From Solimicrobium silvestre (GTDB lineage: Bacteria; Pseudomonadota; Gammaproteobacteria; Burkholderiales; Burkholderiaceae_D): DNA of 36,804 nucleotides. The notes below the pieces were generated by a model. It had not been told where the DNA came from and did no database searches. It saw only the letters and a program-made list of their open reading frames with translations. The stretch is from positions 1 to 36,804 of the forward strand of contig NZ_PUGF01000037.1 in the NCBI RefSeq assembly GCF_002976435.1, in the 5' to 3' direction. The position numbers and the translations under genes were made by a program. Shown one piece after another: positions 24,856 through 33,084 of this stretch (positions within the stretch are counted from its first letter, which is position 1; every line of letters starts with the position of its first letter).

Positions 24856-25821
24856 TTATTCGACATCCAGAAATCCTACAGGAATACCACCGAGTAAAGC
24901 ATTACGAGTCTTGGCACTATCAAGCTGCTCCAACCACCATTTCATTGCATTCCCGCGCGATGTGCCAGGTGTTTTGCGCCACGCATAGCTGACGCGCACT
25001 ACCCTTTCAACACGTTCAACGCGCTTTTCAACCAGCCGTCCTGTTTTAATATACGGCTCGGCCAGAAATTCCGGTAAAAATCCGCTTCCTATGCCACGCA
25101 GTTGCGCTTCCAGTTTTGCCTGCATATTGGGAACCGTAAACACATCCTGACCACCTAGCAGCCCTAAAGTTAAGCCGCCGCCACGCTGCACCGAATCGGC
25201 CACCGCCACTGCGCGATGTTGCCGTATCAGTTCATCGCTTAATGGTTCAGTTTCATGTGCTAAGGGATGATGTGGCGCAACGGCGTAAACAAAGCGTGAG
25301 TCGCCTAGTGGACGTACTTGAAAACCTGCTGAATTGGCCGCTTCGTCCGTTACGCCAATTGCCAGGTCGGCCTGACCTGAGGTGAGTGACTCTAGTGTTC
25401 CGGACAGCGTTTCCGCGCGCAATCGCACTCTAGTCGGTGGATTCAGCCCGAAGAATGCTTCACATAATTCCAGTATCACAGTGCGATGAATAATGCTGTC
25501 GATGGCAATCGTAAAAGTCGGCTCCCAGCCGGTTGCCACACGCTTAACCCGATTAGCGATCGCATCAACATCGGCCAGAAGCCTGGCTCCTTCGCGCAAT
25601 AGTTCGCTACCTGCAACGGTGAACTGAGCTTGACGCGAGCTACGATCAAACAGCAAAACATCGAGCGCGTCTTCAATCTGGCGCACCCGGTAGGTCAGCG
25701 CGCTCGGTACCATGCCCAAGGCGCGGGCTGCCGCTGCAAAGCTACCGGTATCAGCAATGCCCTGCAACATGGCCAGCGCGTCCGGCGTCAGTACGTCGCG
25801 TGCAGACAACGTTGTTTTCAT
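24856..25821 (-). CDS. LysR-family transcriptional regulator of the pirin operon
   Basis: The 321-residue regulator has the LysR helix-turn-helix in its first 65 residues (LAMLQGIADTGSFAAAARAL, then GMVPSALTYRVRQIEDAL). A substrate-binding-like effector domain follows. The ATG at 25821 is chosen over one at 25845 because AGGGGGAA lies about seven bases before it. It is divergent from the pirin gene across 103 bases that hold a T-N11-A dyad. LysR/pirin divergent pairs are common in Proteobacteria, so this protein probably controls the pirin-b561-YceI operon. Confidence 0.93.
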   Translation of the reverse strand: MKTTLSARDVLTPDALAMLQGIADTGSFAAAARALGMVPSALTYRVRQIEDALDVLLFDRSSRQAQFTVAGSELLREGARLLADVDAIANRVKRVATGWEPTFTIAIDSIIHRTVILELCEAFFGLNPPTRVRLRAETLSGTLESLTSGQADLAIGVTDEAANSAGFQVRPLGDSRFVYAVAPHHPLAHETEPLSDELIRQHRAVAVADSVQRGGGLTLGLLGGQDVFTVPNMQAKLEAQLRGIGSGFLPEFLAEPYIKTGRLVEKRVERVERVVRVSYAWRKTPGTSRGNAMKWWLEQLDSAKTRNALLGGIPVGFLDVE

Positions 25822-25839
25822 TTTTATTTCCCCCTGAGC

Positions 25840-25856
25840 ATTCAAATTAATTGAAT
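25840..25856. promoter_or_regulatory. LysR-type T-N11-A dyad
   Basis: ATTCAA at 25840-25845 and TTGAAT at 25851-25856 are reverse complements around a five-base centre. The inner T at 25842 and A at 25854 are separated by eleven bases, which is the LysR-box consensus. It lies between the divergent LysR and pirin genes, overlapping the LysR leader, as expected for autoregulation. Confidence 0.5.
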
Positions 25857-25924
25857 GATGCCATCAAATTGACTGGAGCACACGCATAACATAAGGGCAT
25901 AAAGTAGCGTCACTGGAGGAACTT

Positions 25925-26620
25925 ATGATTACCTTACGACACACTCAAGAACGCGGCCAAGCCGATCACGGCTGGCTAAAAAGTCAACATTCATTTTCAT
26001 TCGCGGGGTATTACGATCCCGAGCACATGGGCTGGGGCAACCTGCGCGTGATCAATGAAGACCGTCTGGCGGCCGGTGCCGGTTTTGGCACGCACGGCCA
26101 TCAAGATATGGAGATCATCAGCTATGTGCTGTCCGGCGCACTGGCTCATCAGGATGACATGGGTAACGGAACCACTATTCCCGCAGGCGATGTGCAGCGC
26201 ATGAGCGCCGGTAGCGGAGTCAGACACAGTGAGTTCAACAAGCTGGATGATCAGGCCACCCATTTCTTTCAGATCTGGATTTTACCTAACGTGCAAGGGA
26301 TCAAACCGGGCTATGAACAAAAGACCTTTGACGTGCAAGCCGGATCGATGCAGTTAATCGCATCGCCTGATGGTGACAACGGGTCGGTCACAATACACGC
26401 CGATGCCTTGCTGTACCGTGGTTTTTTTAACGACGCTGATCAGGTCAGTTTGGCATTGAGCCCGAAACGCAAAGCGTACCTGCACCTGGTTCGCGGTGAA
26501 ATTCGCGTCAATGATCTGACATTGCAAGCCGGTGATGCTGTCTTGGTTGCCAACGAGAGCATGCTGAACCTCTCCGGCGCGGAAAATGCAGAAGTCCTGT
26601 TTTTTGATCTGGCCGCTTAA
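25925..26620 (+). CDS. Pirin family protein (YhhW-like, possible quercetin dioxygenase)
   Basis: The 231-residue bicupin protein carries the pirin metal site: THGHQDMEI with His57 and His59, and VRHSEFN with His101 and Glu103. These are the same positions as in E. coli YhhW, which has quercetinase activity. It starts ITLRHTQERGQADHGWLKS, the usual pirin N-terminus, and has the HMGWGNLRVINED block. It is cytoplasmic. GGAGG precedes the ATG. It heads a run of four same-strand genes and faces a LysR regulator. Bacterial pirins may act as dioxygenases or redox sensors; which applies here is open. Confidence 0.93.
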   Translation: MITLRHTQERGQADHGWLKSQHSFSFAGYYDPEHMGWGNLRVINEDRLAAGAGFGTHGHQDMEIISYVLSGALAHQDDMGNGTTIPAGDVQRMSAGSGVRHSEFNKLDDQATHFFQIWILPNVQGIKPGYEQKTFDVQAGSMQLIASPDGDNGSVTIHADALLYRGFFNDADQVSLALSPKRKAYLHLVRGEIRVNDLTLQAGDAVLVANESMLNLSGAENAEVLFFDLAA

Positions 26621-26642
26621 CTTACGATAAAGGAGCCGAATT

Positions 26643-27203
26643 ATGCAAACCGTCATTAATCAAACTAGTGCGAAGTACACATCAACGGCCAAATTTTTGC
26701 ATTGGCTGATGGCGATCGCAATCATCTGTTTGTTCGCATTTGGTTTCTACATGAGTAACCTGCCATTTTCACCGCAAAAACTTAAATTGATGTCTTACCA
26801 CAAGTGGGCAGGTGTGACGGTTTTCATTCTGGCGCTGGTGCGTCTGTCCTGGCGCATCATGCACCGCCCTCCCAGCCTTCCAGCGCATATGGGACGGATT
26901 GAGCAACTGATCGCGCATGCAGGACATGTAATGTTGTATCTGCTTATGCTTTCCATTCCCGTGTCGGGATGGTTGATGAGTTCTGCCAAAGGATTTCAAA
27001 CTGTGCTGTTCGGCGTCCTTCCAATTCCCGATTTGTTGAGTAAGGACCGTGAATTAGGTCATTTGCTGCTGACAGTACATTTGGGACTAAACCTAGTAAT
27101 GGCGGCCGTCGTCATTGGCCATGTACTCGCCGCATTGAAGCATCACTTTAAGGATAAAGACGACGTATTGATACGCATGCTGCCAGATAGCAGCAATATG
27201 TAA
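26643..27203 (+). CDS. Cytochrome b561 (CybB-type)
   Basis: The 186-residue inner-membrane di-haem protein has four membrane helices. Candidate haem ligands are His20 (KFLHWLMA), His53 (SYHKWAGVTVF), His146 (TVHLGLN) and His160 (VVIGHVLAALKHH). The PVSGWLMSSAKG block is typical of this family, which moves electrons from quinol or accepts them from small donors; E. coli CybB is a superoxide:quinone oxidoreductase. AAAGGAG lies before the ATG, 22 bases after pirin. It is followed by two yceI-type genes, a frequent arrangement, suggesting joint action in a membrane or periplasmic redox pathway. Confidence 0.93.
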   Translation: MQTVINQTSAKYTSTAKFLHWLMAIAIICLFAFGFYMSNLPFSPQKLKLMSYHKWAGVTVFILALVRLSWRIMHRPPSLPAHMGRIEQLIAHAGHVMLYLLMLSIPVSGWLMSSAKGFQTVLFGVLPIPDLLSKDRELGHLLLTVHLGLNLVMAAVVIGHVLAALKHHFKDKDDVLIRMLPDSSNM

Positions 27204-27234
27204 TCACGCTTACCGACTGTAAAAGGAACATAAA

Positions 27235-27798
27235 ATGAAATTATTTAAAACCCTGGCAATTGCCGCTGTACTCACTTTGCCCATCATTGGCCACGCTGAG
27301 GAATTCAACACCGTGCAATCAGATAAAAGCACCCTCACCTTCGGCTTCAAGCAGATGGGGGTTCCAATGGATGGGAAGTTTAAAAAATTCTCGGTGCAAA
27401 TGAATTTTGATCCCACTAATTTAGTTGCTTCAAAAGCGCAATTTGATCTTGATCTGGCCAGCATCGATGTTGGCTCCGACGAAGGTAACGACGAAGTGGT
27501 TGGCAAGCAATGGTTCAATACCAAGGTATTCCCAAAGGCCAGTTTTACGACCAGCAGCATCAGATCACTTGAAAACAATCACTATGACGTCATGGGGTCT
27601 CTGAGAATCAAAGGGCGCACCAAAATAGTCACAGCACCGGCTACGATCACTATTCAAGGCAAGAACGCAAGCTTTGATGGCTCATTAGTCATTCTCCGTT
27701 CTGACTTCAATATCGGCGAAGGACCATGGGCCAGCTTTGATACGGTTGCCAATGTAGTTCAAATTAAGTTTCACCTGCTGGCAAGTGCCGGCAAATAA
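27235..27798 (+). CDS. YceI family periplasmic lipid-binding-like protein (first copy)
   Basis: The 187-residue protein has a signal peptide (cleavage near GHA, about residue 21) and a YceI lipocalin-like beta-barrel. Visible features are STLTFGFKQMGVPMDGKF, the central FDLDLASIDVGSDEGND and WFNTKVFPKASFTT, and LRIKGRTKIVTAPATI. YceI proteins bind polyisoprenoids such as ubiquinone-like molecules in the periplasm. It lies 31 bases after cytochrome b561 with AAGGA before its ATG, so it may carry the quinone substrate or product of that enzyme. It differs clearly from the next gene, so the pair is not a recent duplication. Confidence 0.93.
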   Translation: MKLFKTLAIAAVLTLPIIGHAEEFNTVQSDKSTLTFGFKQMGVPMDGKFKKFSVQMNFDPTNLVASKAQFDLDLASIDVGSDEGNDEVVGKQWFNTKVFPKASFTTSSIRSLENNHYDVMGSLRIKGRTKIVTAPATITIQGKNASFDGSLVILRSDFNIGEGPWASFDTVANVVQIKFHLLASAGK

Positions 27799-27854
27799 GC
27801 AAGACCCGTTCAGTAACCACCCGCACTCTACTTACTACCTAAAGGAGCTTTAAA

Positions 27855-28433
27855 ATGAAATCATTGACTCAACTTACTCTTGCTTCGGCATTAATCGCAT
27901 CACTCAGCGGTACAGCATTTGCCGCCCCTGAAACTTTTGTCATCGACAGCACGCATACGATGCCGCGCTTTTCGTACAGCCATTTCGGCTACAGCACGCA
28001 GCTCAGCCGTTTTGACAAAACTACCGGCACCATCGTGCTCGACAAAGAAGCTAAAACAGGTTCAGTCGATGTCACTATCGACATGAAATCGGTTGATACC
28101 GGATATCCGTTGTTCAACGGCCATATCCAAGGTGCAGATTTTTTCGACACCGAGAATTATCCGACCGCGACTTTCAAATCGACTAAAGTCAATTTTGACG
28201 GCGACAAACCAAGCACTGTCGAAGGAAATCTTACTATTAAGGGCGTAACCAAACCGGTTACTCTGAAACTGAGCTCGTTCCAAATGATGCCGCACCCGAT
28301 GCTTAAGAAAGACGCGATCGGCGCGAATGCCAGCACTACGGTCAAACGAACCGATTTTAATGCCGGTAAATACGCACCGTATGTAGGTGACGACGTGACG
28401 ATTGATATCGCAGTAGAAGCGATTAATCAGTAA
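27855..28433 (+). CDS. YceI family periplasmic protein (second copy)
   Basis: The 192-residue YceI protein has a signal peptide cleaved near AFA (about residue 23). It starts FVIDSTHTMPRFSYSHFGYS, the canonical YceI opening, and continues with SVDVTIDMKSVDTGYPLFNGH, FFDTENYPTATFKST and LTIKGVTKPVTLKL. The ending GDDVTIDIAVEAI is standard. It should bind an isoprenoid or similar lipid in the periplasm. AAAGGAG precedes the ATG. It is the last gene of the pirin operon, and a hairpin follows 17 bases after its stop. Confidence 0.95.
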   Translation: MKSLTQLTLASALIASLSGTAFAAPETFVIDSTHTMPRFSYSHFGYSTQLSRFDKTTGTIVLDKEAKTGSVDVTIDMKSVDTGYPLFNGHIQGADFFDTENYPTATFKSTKVNFDGDKPSTVEGNLTIKGVTKPVTLKLSSFQMMPHPMLKKDAIGANASTTVKRTDFNAGKYAPYVGDDVTIDIAVEAINQ

Positions 28434-28449
28434 TCGGTAAACTTGAACG

Positions 28450-28481
28450 CACCCGGCAATGCTAACAATGCATTGCCGGTG
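28450..28481. terminator. Strong hairpin between convergent genes
   Basis: CACCCGGCAATGC at 28450-28462 pairs with GCATTGCCGGTG at 28470-28481, with one bulged base and a seven-base loop. It lies between the end of the second yceI-type gene and the convergent Ser-rich gene. No T tract follows on either strand, so termination strength is uncertain; it may stabilise 3' ends. Confidence 0.6.
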
Positions 28482-28527
28482 CTGGCTTCACTTTAGATCT
28501 TCAGGGACGAATTGAATGCCAGCGCTG

Positions 28528-29472
28528 CTAATGCGACGCAATTGCGCCCGTGCTGGCGGCTGTATTCGTTGTACTGGCCGGCGTTGAAACGGGCGAGCTA
28601 TTATTCGCTGCACCCACTGCCAATAACTGCGACTGCGGTACTTGCAAATTTTCGACCGCAGCTTTAACAGCGTCGAATAAATTGAGCAAAAAGTTATATT
28701 GCTGCAGCATGTTGCTCCATTCGCTTGCAGCACCTGCACCGGTTTTATTTGAAGCCGGTTGCGCGGTTGTTGAATCAGGTAGATTTGGAGATTGATTCGA
28801 CGAACTCAAATTAAGTGGCGACGAGCTCGAAGTTGCTGATGGTGCCGGTGATGTAGATGATGTTGATGGCGCCGACGATGTTGTAGCCCCGTCCGAAGTT
28901 TGCGTCGCGCTGCTTTCAACAATGGAAGCACTTGTACTTAACTCAGCAGTAAATGGAATAACCTCTCCATCCGCCAAAGTAATCTCACCCGAACCTTGCA
29001 ACGTTATCGAATTTGAAGCTTCCAGCACAGTAGCTGATTGGTCTACACCCTGCCCACTCGACACTTCCTGCGCGGCCCCAACGGTATTGGTGGACTGTGA
29101 GTTGAAGCTGTTAATGGTGACGGTTGCACCAGCCAATTCTGAAGGCGAGCTAAGTTTGCTGGCTAGCTCATTTTCTGCAAATTCGCCCAACAGGCTTGCT
29201 CCGGACGACGTTGCTGAACCGGTCTGCTGCAATGGGACGCTCCACGCATTATTTTGCGGTGTCAGTTCCAGACCGAGGCTTGAAGGTATATTGTAAAAAT
29301 TCAGATTTGCGCTGGACGAAAGTGTAACTTGCGTGCTCTGCAAGACGACAGTAGAAGCCGCCGCGGCATCACTGTTATTAGGGGAACTATTCCGCTGAGA
29401 GTTCGCGGAGCTAGAACCAGTGACCGGTGTATAGGACGAACTGGGTGACTGTAAGGCGTTAATGTTCATCAT
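28528..29472 (-). CDS. Ser/Thr/Ala-rich low-complexity protein of unknown function
   Basis: From the ATG at 29472 (with AAGGGG before it; the next codon is also ATG) the protein has 314 residues. It is dominated by Ser, Thr, Ala, Asn and Gln. There is no signal peptide or membrane segment. A more ordered middle part contains SITLQGSGEITLADGEVIPF, and a short helical stretch near the C-terminus reads WSNMLQQYNFLLNLFDAVKA. The rest is probably disordered. I do not recognise a family. The ordered islands between disordered stretches loosely recall flagellar hook-length or secreted effector-type proteins, but no flagellar gene is nearby. Codon use looks like real coding sequence. Confidence 0.6.
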   Translation of the reverse strand: MMNINALQSPSSSYTPVTGSSSANSQRNSSPNNSDAAAASTVVLQSTQVTLSSSANLNFYNIPSSLGLELTPQNNAWSVPLQQTGSATSSGASLLGEFAENELASKLSSPSELAGATVTINSFNSQSTNTVGAAQEVSSGQGVDQSATVLEASNSITLQGSGEITLADGEVIPFTAELSTSASIVESSATQTSDGATTSSAPSTSSTSPAPSATSSSSPLNLSSSNQSPNLPDSTTAQPASNKTGAGAASEWSNMLQQYNFLLNLFDAVKAAVENLQVPQSQLLAVGAANNSSPVSTPASTTNTAASTGAIASH

Positions 29473-29975
29473 TTTCCCCTTCTGATAAGACAAGTTAACG
29501 GCAGGCTTTTCAAAAGCTGGAGGGCAATTCGGAAAATAACGTAATTATCCGCAAACAAGTCTTAAAAGACCGTGTGTATGGCGGCGGGTCAAGGTTCGAG
29601 ATATTGCTGACTCGAAACAACAATCACAGCCGTCACATAAAGCTCATTGCTTCGGTCTGTTAAAAGACAATCTGCTTTAAATATTTGGATTCACTACCAG
29701 GGCACCTCCTTGCCGAACTGGTCTAGAGATTGAAGCCCGGCTTTTGCAGCTTGAGCATTGATTGTGCCCACATATTAAGGAACGGACTTATCTATAGAAG
29801 TAAATATGAATTATCTTTTTAAAAAAATTAACTATTTTTAATAGATATTAAATAATTTTAAAATTTTTGGATCTGATTTAAATCTGTTTACATATATTGG
29901 TCTAATGAATAATTTGTATGGTTGACGTGTTGATTAACATCATTTGCAATTTTAATCACTAAAACAGGAAATCCA
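29473..29975. other. Intergenic region, AT-rich towards the right
   Basis: No gene is seen in this 500-base gap between two divergent genes. The right half is very AT-rich and holds a seven-base dyad (TTTAATA at 29837-29843 with TATTAAA at 29846-29852). It presumably carries the promoters of both flanking genes. No riboswitch, tRNA or convincing small RNA was recognised. Confidence 0.5.
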
Positions 29976-30899
29976 ATGAAGCTAAATCATTTCAACTCCC
30001 TGACTTTAATGGCAGCAATGATCGGCCTGACACTGAACAGTTCAGGCGCATTTGCCGACGATACAAACAAGCCCGCCTATATACCCGACATGGGCAAACT
30101 ACTAGCAACAGGTGGTATCAGCACGGTAGAAGGTGCTGCGGGTGGGGGGATTACGCCGTGGGCACTAATCGGCGGTTATGGCACACGCGATAGTTATGGT
30201 GCCAATGCGCACTATACCTATTTAGGCACGCAAGATTTTGCTCTGGATACGTTTGGTGCAACTGTTGGGATCATGGATAGAATTGAATTATCGGTTGCGA
30301 GACAGAATTTTAAATCCAATAATGGCCCGTTGAATGGGTTGAATATCCAGCAAGATATCTTTGGCGTCAAAGTTAAAATTGCCGGTGATGCCGTTTATGA
30401 CCAAGATTCCTGTATGCCGCAAATCGCCGTAGGTGCCGAGTACAAAAAAAATAATGGCTTAACCGGAATAATGAATGCACCGGTTACTGCATTAGGCGCT
30501 CAAAAAACCAGCGGCACTGATTATTATGTTTCCGCCACAAAGCTATTTTTAGATCAAAGCATATTAGCAGACGTGACCATCCGGGCAACCGAAGCAAACC
30601 AAATGGGCTTACTCGGATTTGGTGGTGATTTGAACGACAGTTACAAAGCGGAATTCGAGGGTTCCCTTGGCTATTTATTCACCAAGAATTGGGTAGCTGG
30701 CGTTGAGTACCGTGAGAAACCGCACAACCTCAAAGCGGATAACGAAGCCGCTTACTACGATGCCTTTGTGGCCTGGTTCCCAACTAAAACGGTGTCATTC
30801 ACACTGGCTTATGCCAATTTGGGTAGTATCGTCGCCCCAGTTACGATGAATAACCAAAGCCAAAAGGGTCTGTATCTCTCCCTACAGGCAGGCTTTTAA
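29976..30899 (+). CDS. DUF3034 family exported protein (likely outer-membrane barrel)
   Basis: The 307-residue protein has a signal peptide (cleavage near AFA, about residue 27) and the DUF3034 signature GGISTVEGAAGGGITPWALI followed by GGYGTRDSYG. The mature part alternates beta-strand-like segments with turns and ends in LYLSLQAGF, with a terminal Phe as in outer-membrane barrels. The function of DUF3034 is unknown. AACAGGAAA precedes the ATG. The next gene, an exported truncated haemoglobin, starts 34 bases later, so the two are probably one operon. Confidence 0.88.
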   Translation: MKLNHFNSLTLMAAMIGLTLNSSGAFADDTNKPAYIPDMGKLLATGGISTVEGAAGGGITPWALIGGYGTRDSYGANAHYTYLGTQDFALDTFGATVGIMDRIELSVARQNFKSNNGPLNGLNIQQDIFGVKVKIAGDAVYDQDSCMPQIAVGAEYKKNNGLTGIMNAPVTALGAQKTSGTDYYVSATKLFLDQSILADVTIRATEANQMGLLGFGGDLNDSYKAEFEGSLGYLFTKNWVAGVEYREKPHNLKADNEAAYYDAFVAWFPTKTVSFTLAYANLGSIVAPVTMNNQSQKGLYLSLQAGF

Positions 30900-30933
30900 G
30901 ATCACCCTATTCAACCTAATGAAAGGAAATAGA

Positions 30934-31407
30934 ATGAAACGCTTTTTTCAATCAACGACAGCACTCTTTACGTTGCTAATGTCGGCCACATTAATGACTA
31001 GTACCGCATACGCACAAAGCTCACCAGCACCTGTGATGAATGCCGAGAAAAATGACGCAGTATTCCAAAGTTTCGGCGGCAAAGCCGGTATCAGTAAAAT
31101 CATCGACGACTTCCTTGTCATCTGGCATGCCGATCCCCGCATTAGTGCAAAATTGGAAGATGCTGATGTGCCGCACCTTGCTTTGCTATTAAAAGAGCAA
31201 ATCACCCATCTTACCGGCGGGCCAGGCGTATATAGCGGCAAGGATATGAAAACTGTTCACGATGGTATGAATTTACGCAATGTTGATTTCAATGCGTTAA
31301 CAGAAGACCTGCAACACGCGATGGATAAAAACGATGTTCCATCGCGTGCGCAAAACAAGCTCTTGGCCAAATTAGCACCGATGCAGCACGACATCGTTAC
31401 AAAATAA
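30934..31407 (+). CDS. Exported truncated haemoglobin (group 1)
   Basis: The 157-residue protein begins with a signal peptide (MKRFF, hydrophobic core, cleavage near AYA, about residue 27). A group 1 truncated-globin domain follows: FQSFGGKAGISKIIDDFL, FLVIWHADPRI, and HLTGGPGVYSGKDMKTVH with the proximal haem ligand His109. The ATG at 30934 is preferred over one at 30919 because AAGGAAATAG lies between them. Export is notable, since most truncated haemoglobins are cytoplasmic; a periplasmic one could handle NO, oxygen or haem. It pairs with the DUF3034 gene upstream. Confidence 0.9.
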   Translation: MKRFFQSTTALFTLLMSATLMTSTAYAQSSPAPVMNAEKNDAVFQSFGGKAGISKIIDDFLVIWHADPRISAKLEDADVPHLALLLKEQITHLTGGPGVYSGKDMKTVHDGMNLRNVDFNALTEDLQHAMDKNDVPSRAQNKLLAKLAPMQHDIVTK

Positions 31408-31413
31408 CCAAGC

Positions 31414-31443
31414 GAAAGCGGAGTCTTTTAGGACTTCGCTTTC
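31414..31443. terminator. Hairpin between convergent genes
   Basis: GAAAGCGGAGTC at 31414-31425 pairs with GACTTCGCTTTC at 31432-31443 through twelve base pairs with one G-T wobble and a six-base loop. It lies seven bases after the haemoglobin stop and before the stop of the convergent TAXI gene, so it may end both transcripts. T runs beside it are weak. Confidence 0.6.
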
Positions 31444-31465
31444 CTCGAAGGTTTCGGCTTGCCGC

Positions 31466-32806
31466 CTAAGCTACCGGCCCTGTCGGCTTAGTTTCAGGTT
31501 TAAGTATCCGACGACGAACAAAATCAATATGCTCTTTCAGCACATAAGAATGCTCGGCAAATGTCAACGGTAGTTTTGCTCGTTGGACCTTTTCTTCAAT
31601 ATGATCAAGCTGCCTTATTGCCACTGCGATTTCCACCTCAGCAGGCTTGTCGCGCAGTTGCGTTTCCAGAAAACTCAATTCACCGTACCACCGATAAATT
31701 TGGCGGCGGATGCGCCAGTTATAGATCTGCGGTATGGCGCGTATCACCGGAATCAGCGCCGCCAACAGTGGGATAAGTACCAGCGCGGCTCGATCAATGA
31801 GGGTCGCTAACCAGAAAGGCAGATAACGCTGCAACAGCGGCGGGCCTGATTTGTAATAATGTTCCGCTTCCTTGCTGAGTTCCAAATCCACGTCCTTCGC
31901 GGACGGAAATTCATTGGCAGAATGCAGCAGTCCTGCTTCGGAATGCGTTTCATGCATGGCTTTCATCAGCAATGAGATCAACGCCGGATGCACCGTTTCA
32001 CGCGCTGCAAGTGTGGTGGTAGTTGCCAGTAGAGTGATGTCTTGAGCAGGCAAATTACGGCGTATGTCGATCAAACCGTGCGGTACACGCAATTCATGCA
32101 GATAAGGAAAATGTCGGGCGATAGCCGCAGCCTGATCCAAATCAAGGATGCGAACTTGCGAATCTGCGGCAAGCTGCTGAACGAGCGGTGAATCTGGCTC
32201 GCCAATAACGAACACGGCGTCAAGCTTACCTGCCAGGAGTTGCGCAGCTGCTTCGTCGCGACCGATCGCTTGCAGCGTGCTGTTATCTGCGGTTACACCG
32301 CTGGCGGCCAACAAACGAGTTGCCAGCAGCTTAGTGCCGGAACCTTCGCGACCAATAGCTAGCCGCTTACCGGCCAAGCCTGAAAACCGCGTGATCGGCT
32401 GCTTTGCCCGATAAAACACCCACAGTGGTTCATACGAAATACTGCCAAGGGATAGCGGCTCGACTTCATCGTCACTGGCCGTCTCGTTAAGCCCGTCCTG
32501 CAGAAATCCTAAGTCCACATCGGAATTAGGATCGCGCAAACGCTGGTGATTATCGAGGGCACCGTTAGATTGCCGTATCACGAGTTCAATACCGTCTCCG
32601 GCAAGAATTTCCTTATAGCTTTTCGCAAAATCTTGATAAGAACTGTCTTCCGCACCGGTCAAAATTACCAACCGATGTGGCGGCGCGGGGTCGATATAGT
32701 GATATGCAATCCACGAGCCTCCCACGCCCAATAATAAAATTGGCAGGATTGTCCAGACGATGTCTTTGAAAAGGCTGCGACCGCGCCGGAATTTGAATTT
32801 TTGCAT
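31466..32806 (-). CDS. TAXI-family solute-binding protein with C-terminal membrane and helical region
   Basis: The 446-residue protein has an N-terminal membrane segment (about 14-36) and a TAXI-type TRAP solute-binding domain (about 45-310). That domain contains GREGSGTKLLATRLLAASGV, LDAVFVIGEPDSPLVQQL and LRVPHGLIDIRRNLP. It continues with a second hydrophobic stretch (about 330-362, LVLIPLLAALIPVIRAI) and a charged helical tail. Ordinary TAXI proteins end after the binding domain. No TRAP membrane subunit is adjacent, so the protein may act as a membrane-tethered sensor or serve a permease encoded elsewhere. It stands alone. Confidence 0.88.
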   Translation of the reverse strand: MQKFKFRRGRSLFKDIVWTILPILLLGVGGSWIAYHYIDPAPPHRLVILTGAEDSSYQDFAKSYKEILAGDGIELVIRQSNGALDNHQRLRDPNSDVDLGFLQDGLNETASDDEVEPLSLGSISYEPLWVFYRAKQPITRFSGLAGKRLAIGREGSGTKLLATRLLAASGVTADNSTLQAIGRDEAAAQLLAGKLDAVFVIGEPDSPLVQQLAADSQVRILDLDQAAAIARHFPYLHELRVPHGLIDIRRNLPAQDITLLATTTTLAARETVHPALISLLMKAMHETHSEAGLLHSANEFPSAKDVDLELSKEAEHYYKSGPPLLQRYLPFWLATLIDRAALVLIPLLAALIPVIRAIPQIYNWRIRRQIYRWYGELSFLETQLRDKPAEVEIAVAIRQLDHIEEKVQRAKLPLTFAEHSYVLKEHIDFVRRRILKPETKPTGPVA

Positions 32807-33084
32807 GACATCCCTGATTCAGATTTAATTTTTATAGGTAGTAACGTGAACTGGATCCACGTCTTGGAAATGTTCGCCAGCATACTTGCATTTTGAAATA
32901 CTCTCAATCGTTTGTCGCCGTCCCGTACCTTACGAATCACTCCTCATATATCCCAAATCAACACAGGCGGATTTCTGAAAGTATTGAATAGAAAAAAGTG
33001 TGAAAATGATATAAATTAGCAACGCTGTTATCCCTAATATGAAAATCTCTGCTTCAACAGACCGAATTATCCAGGAAAACGTCA

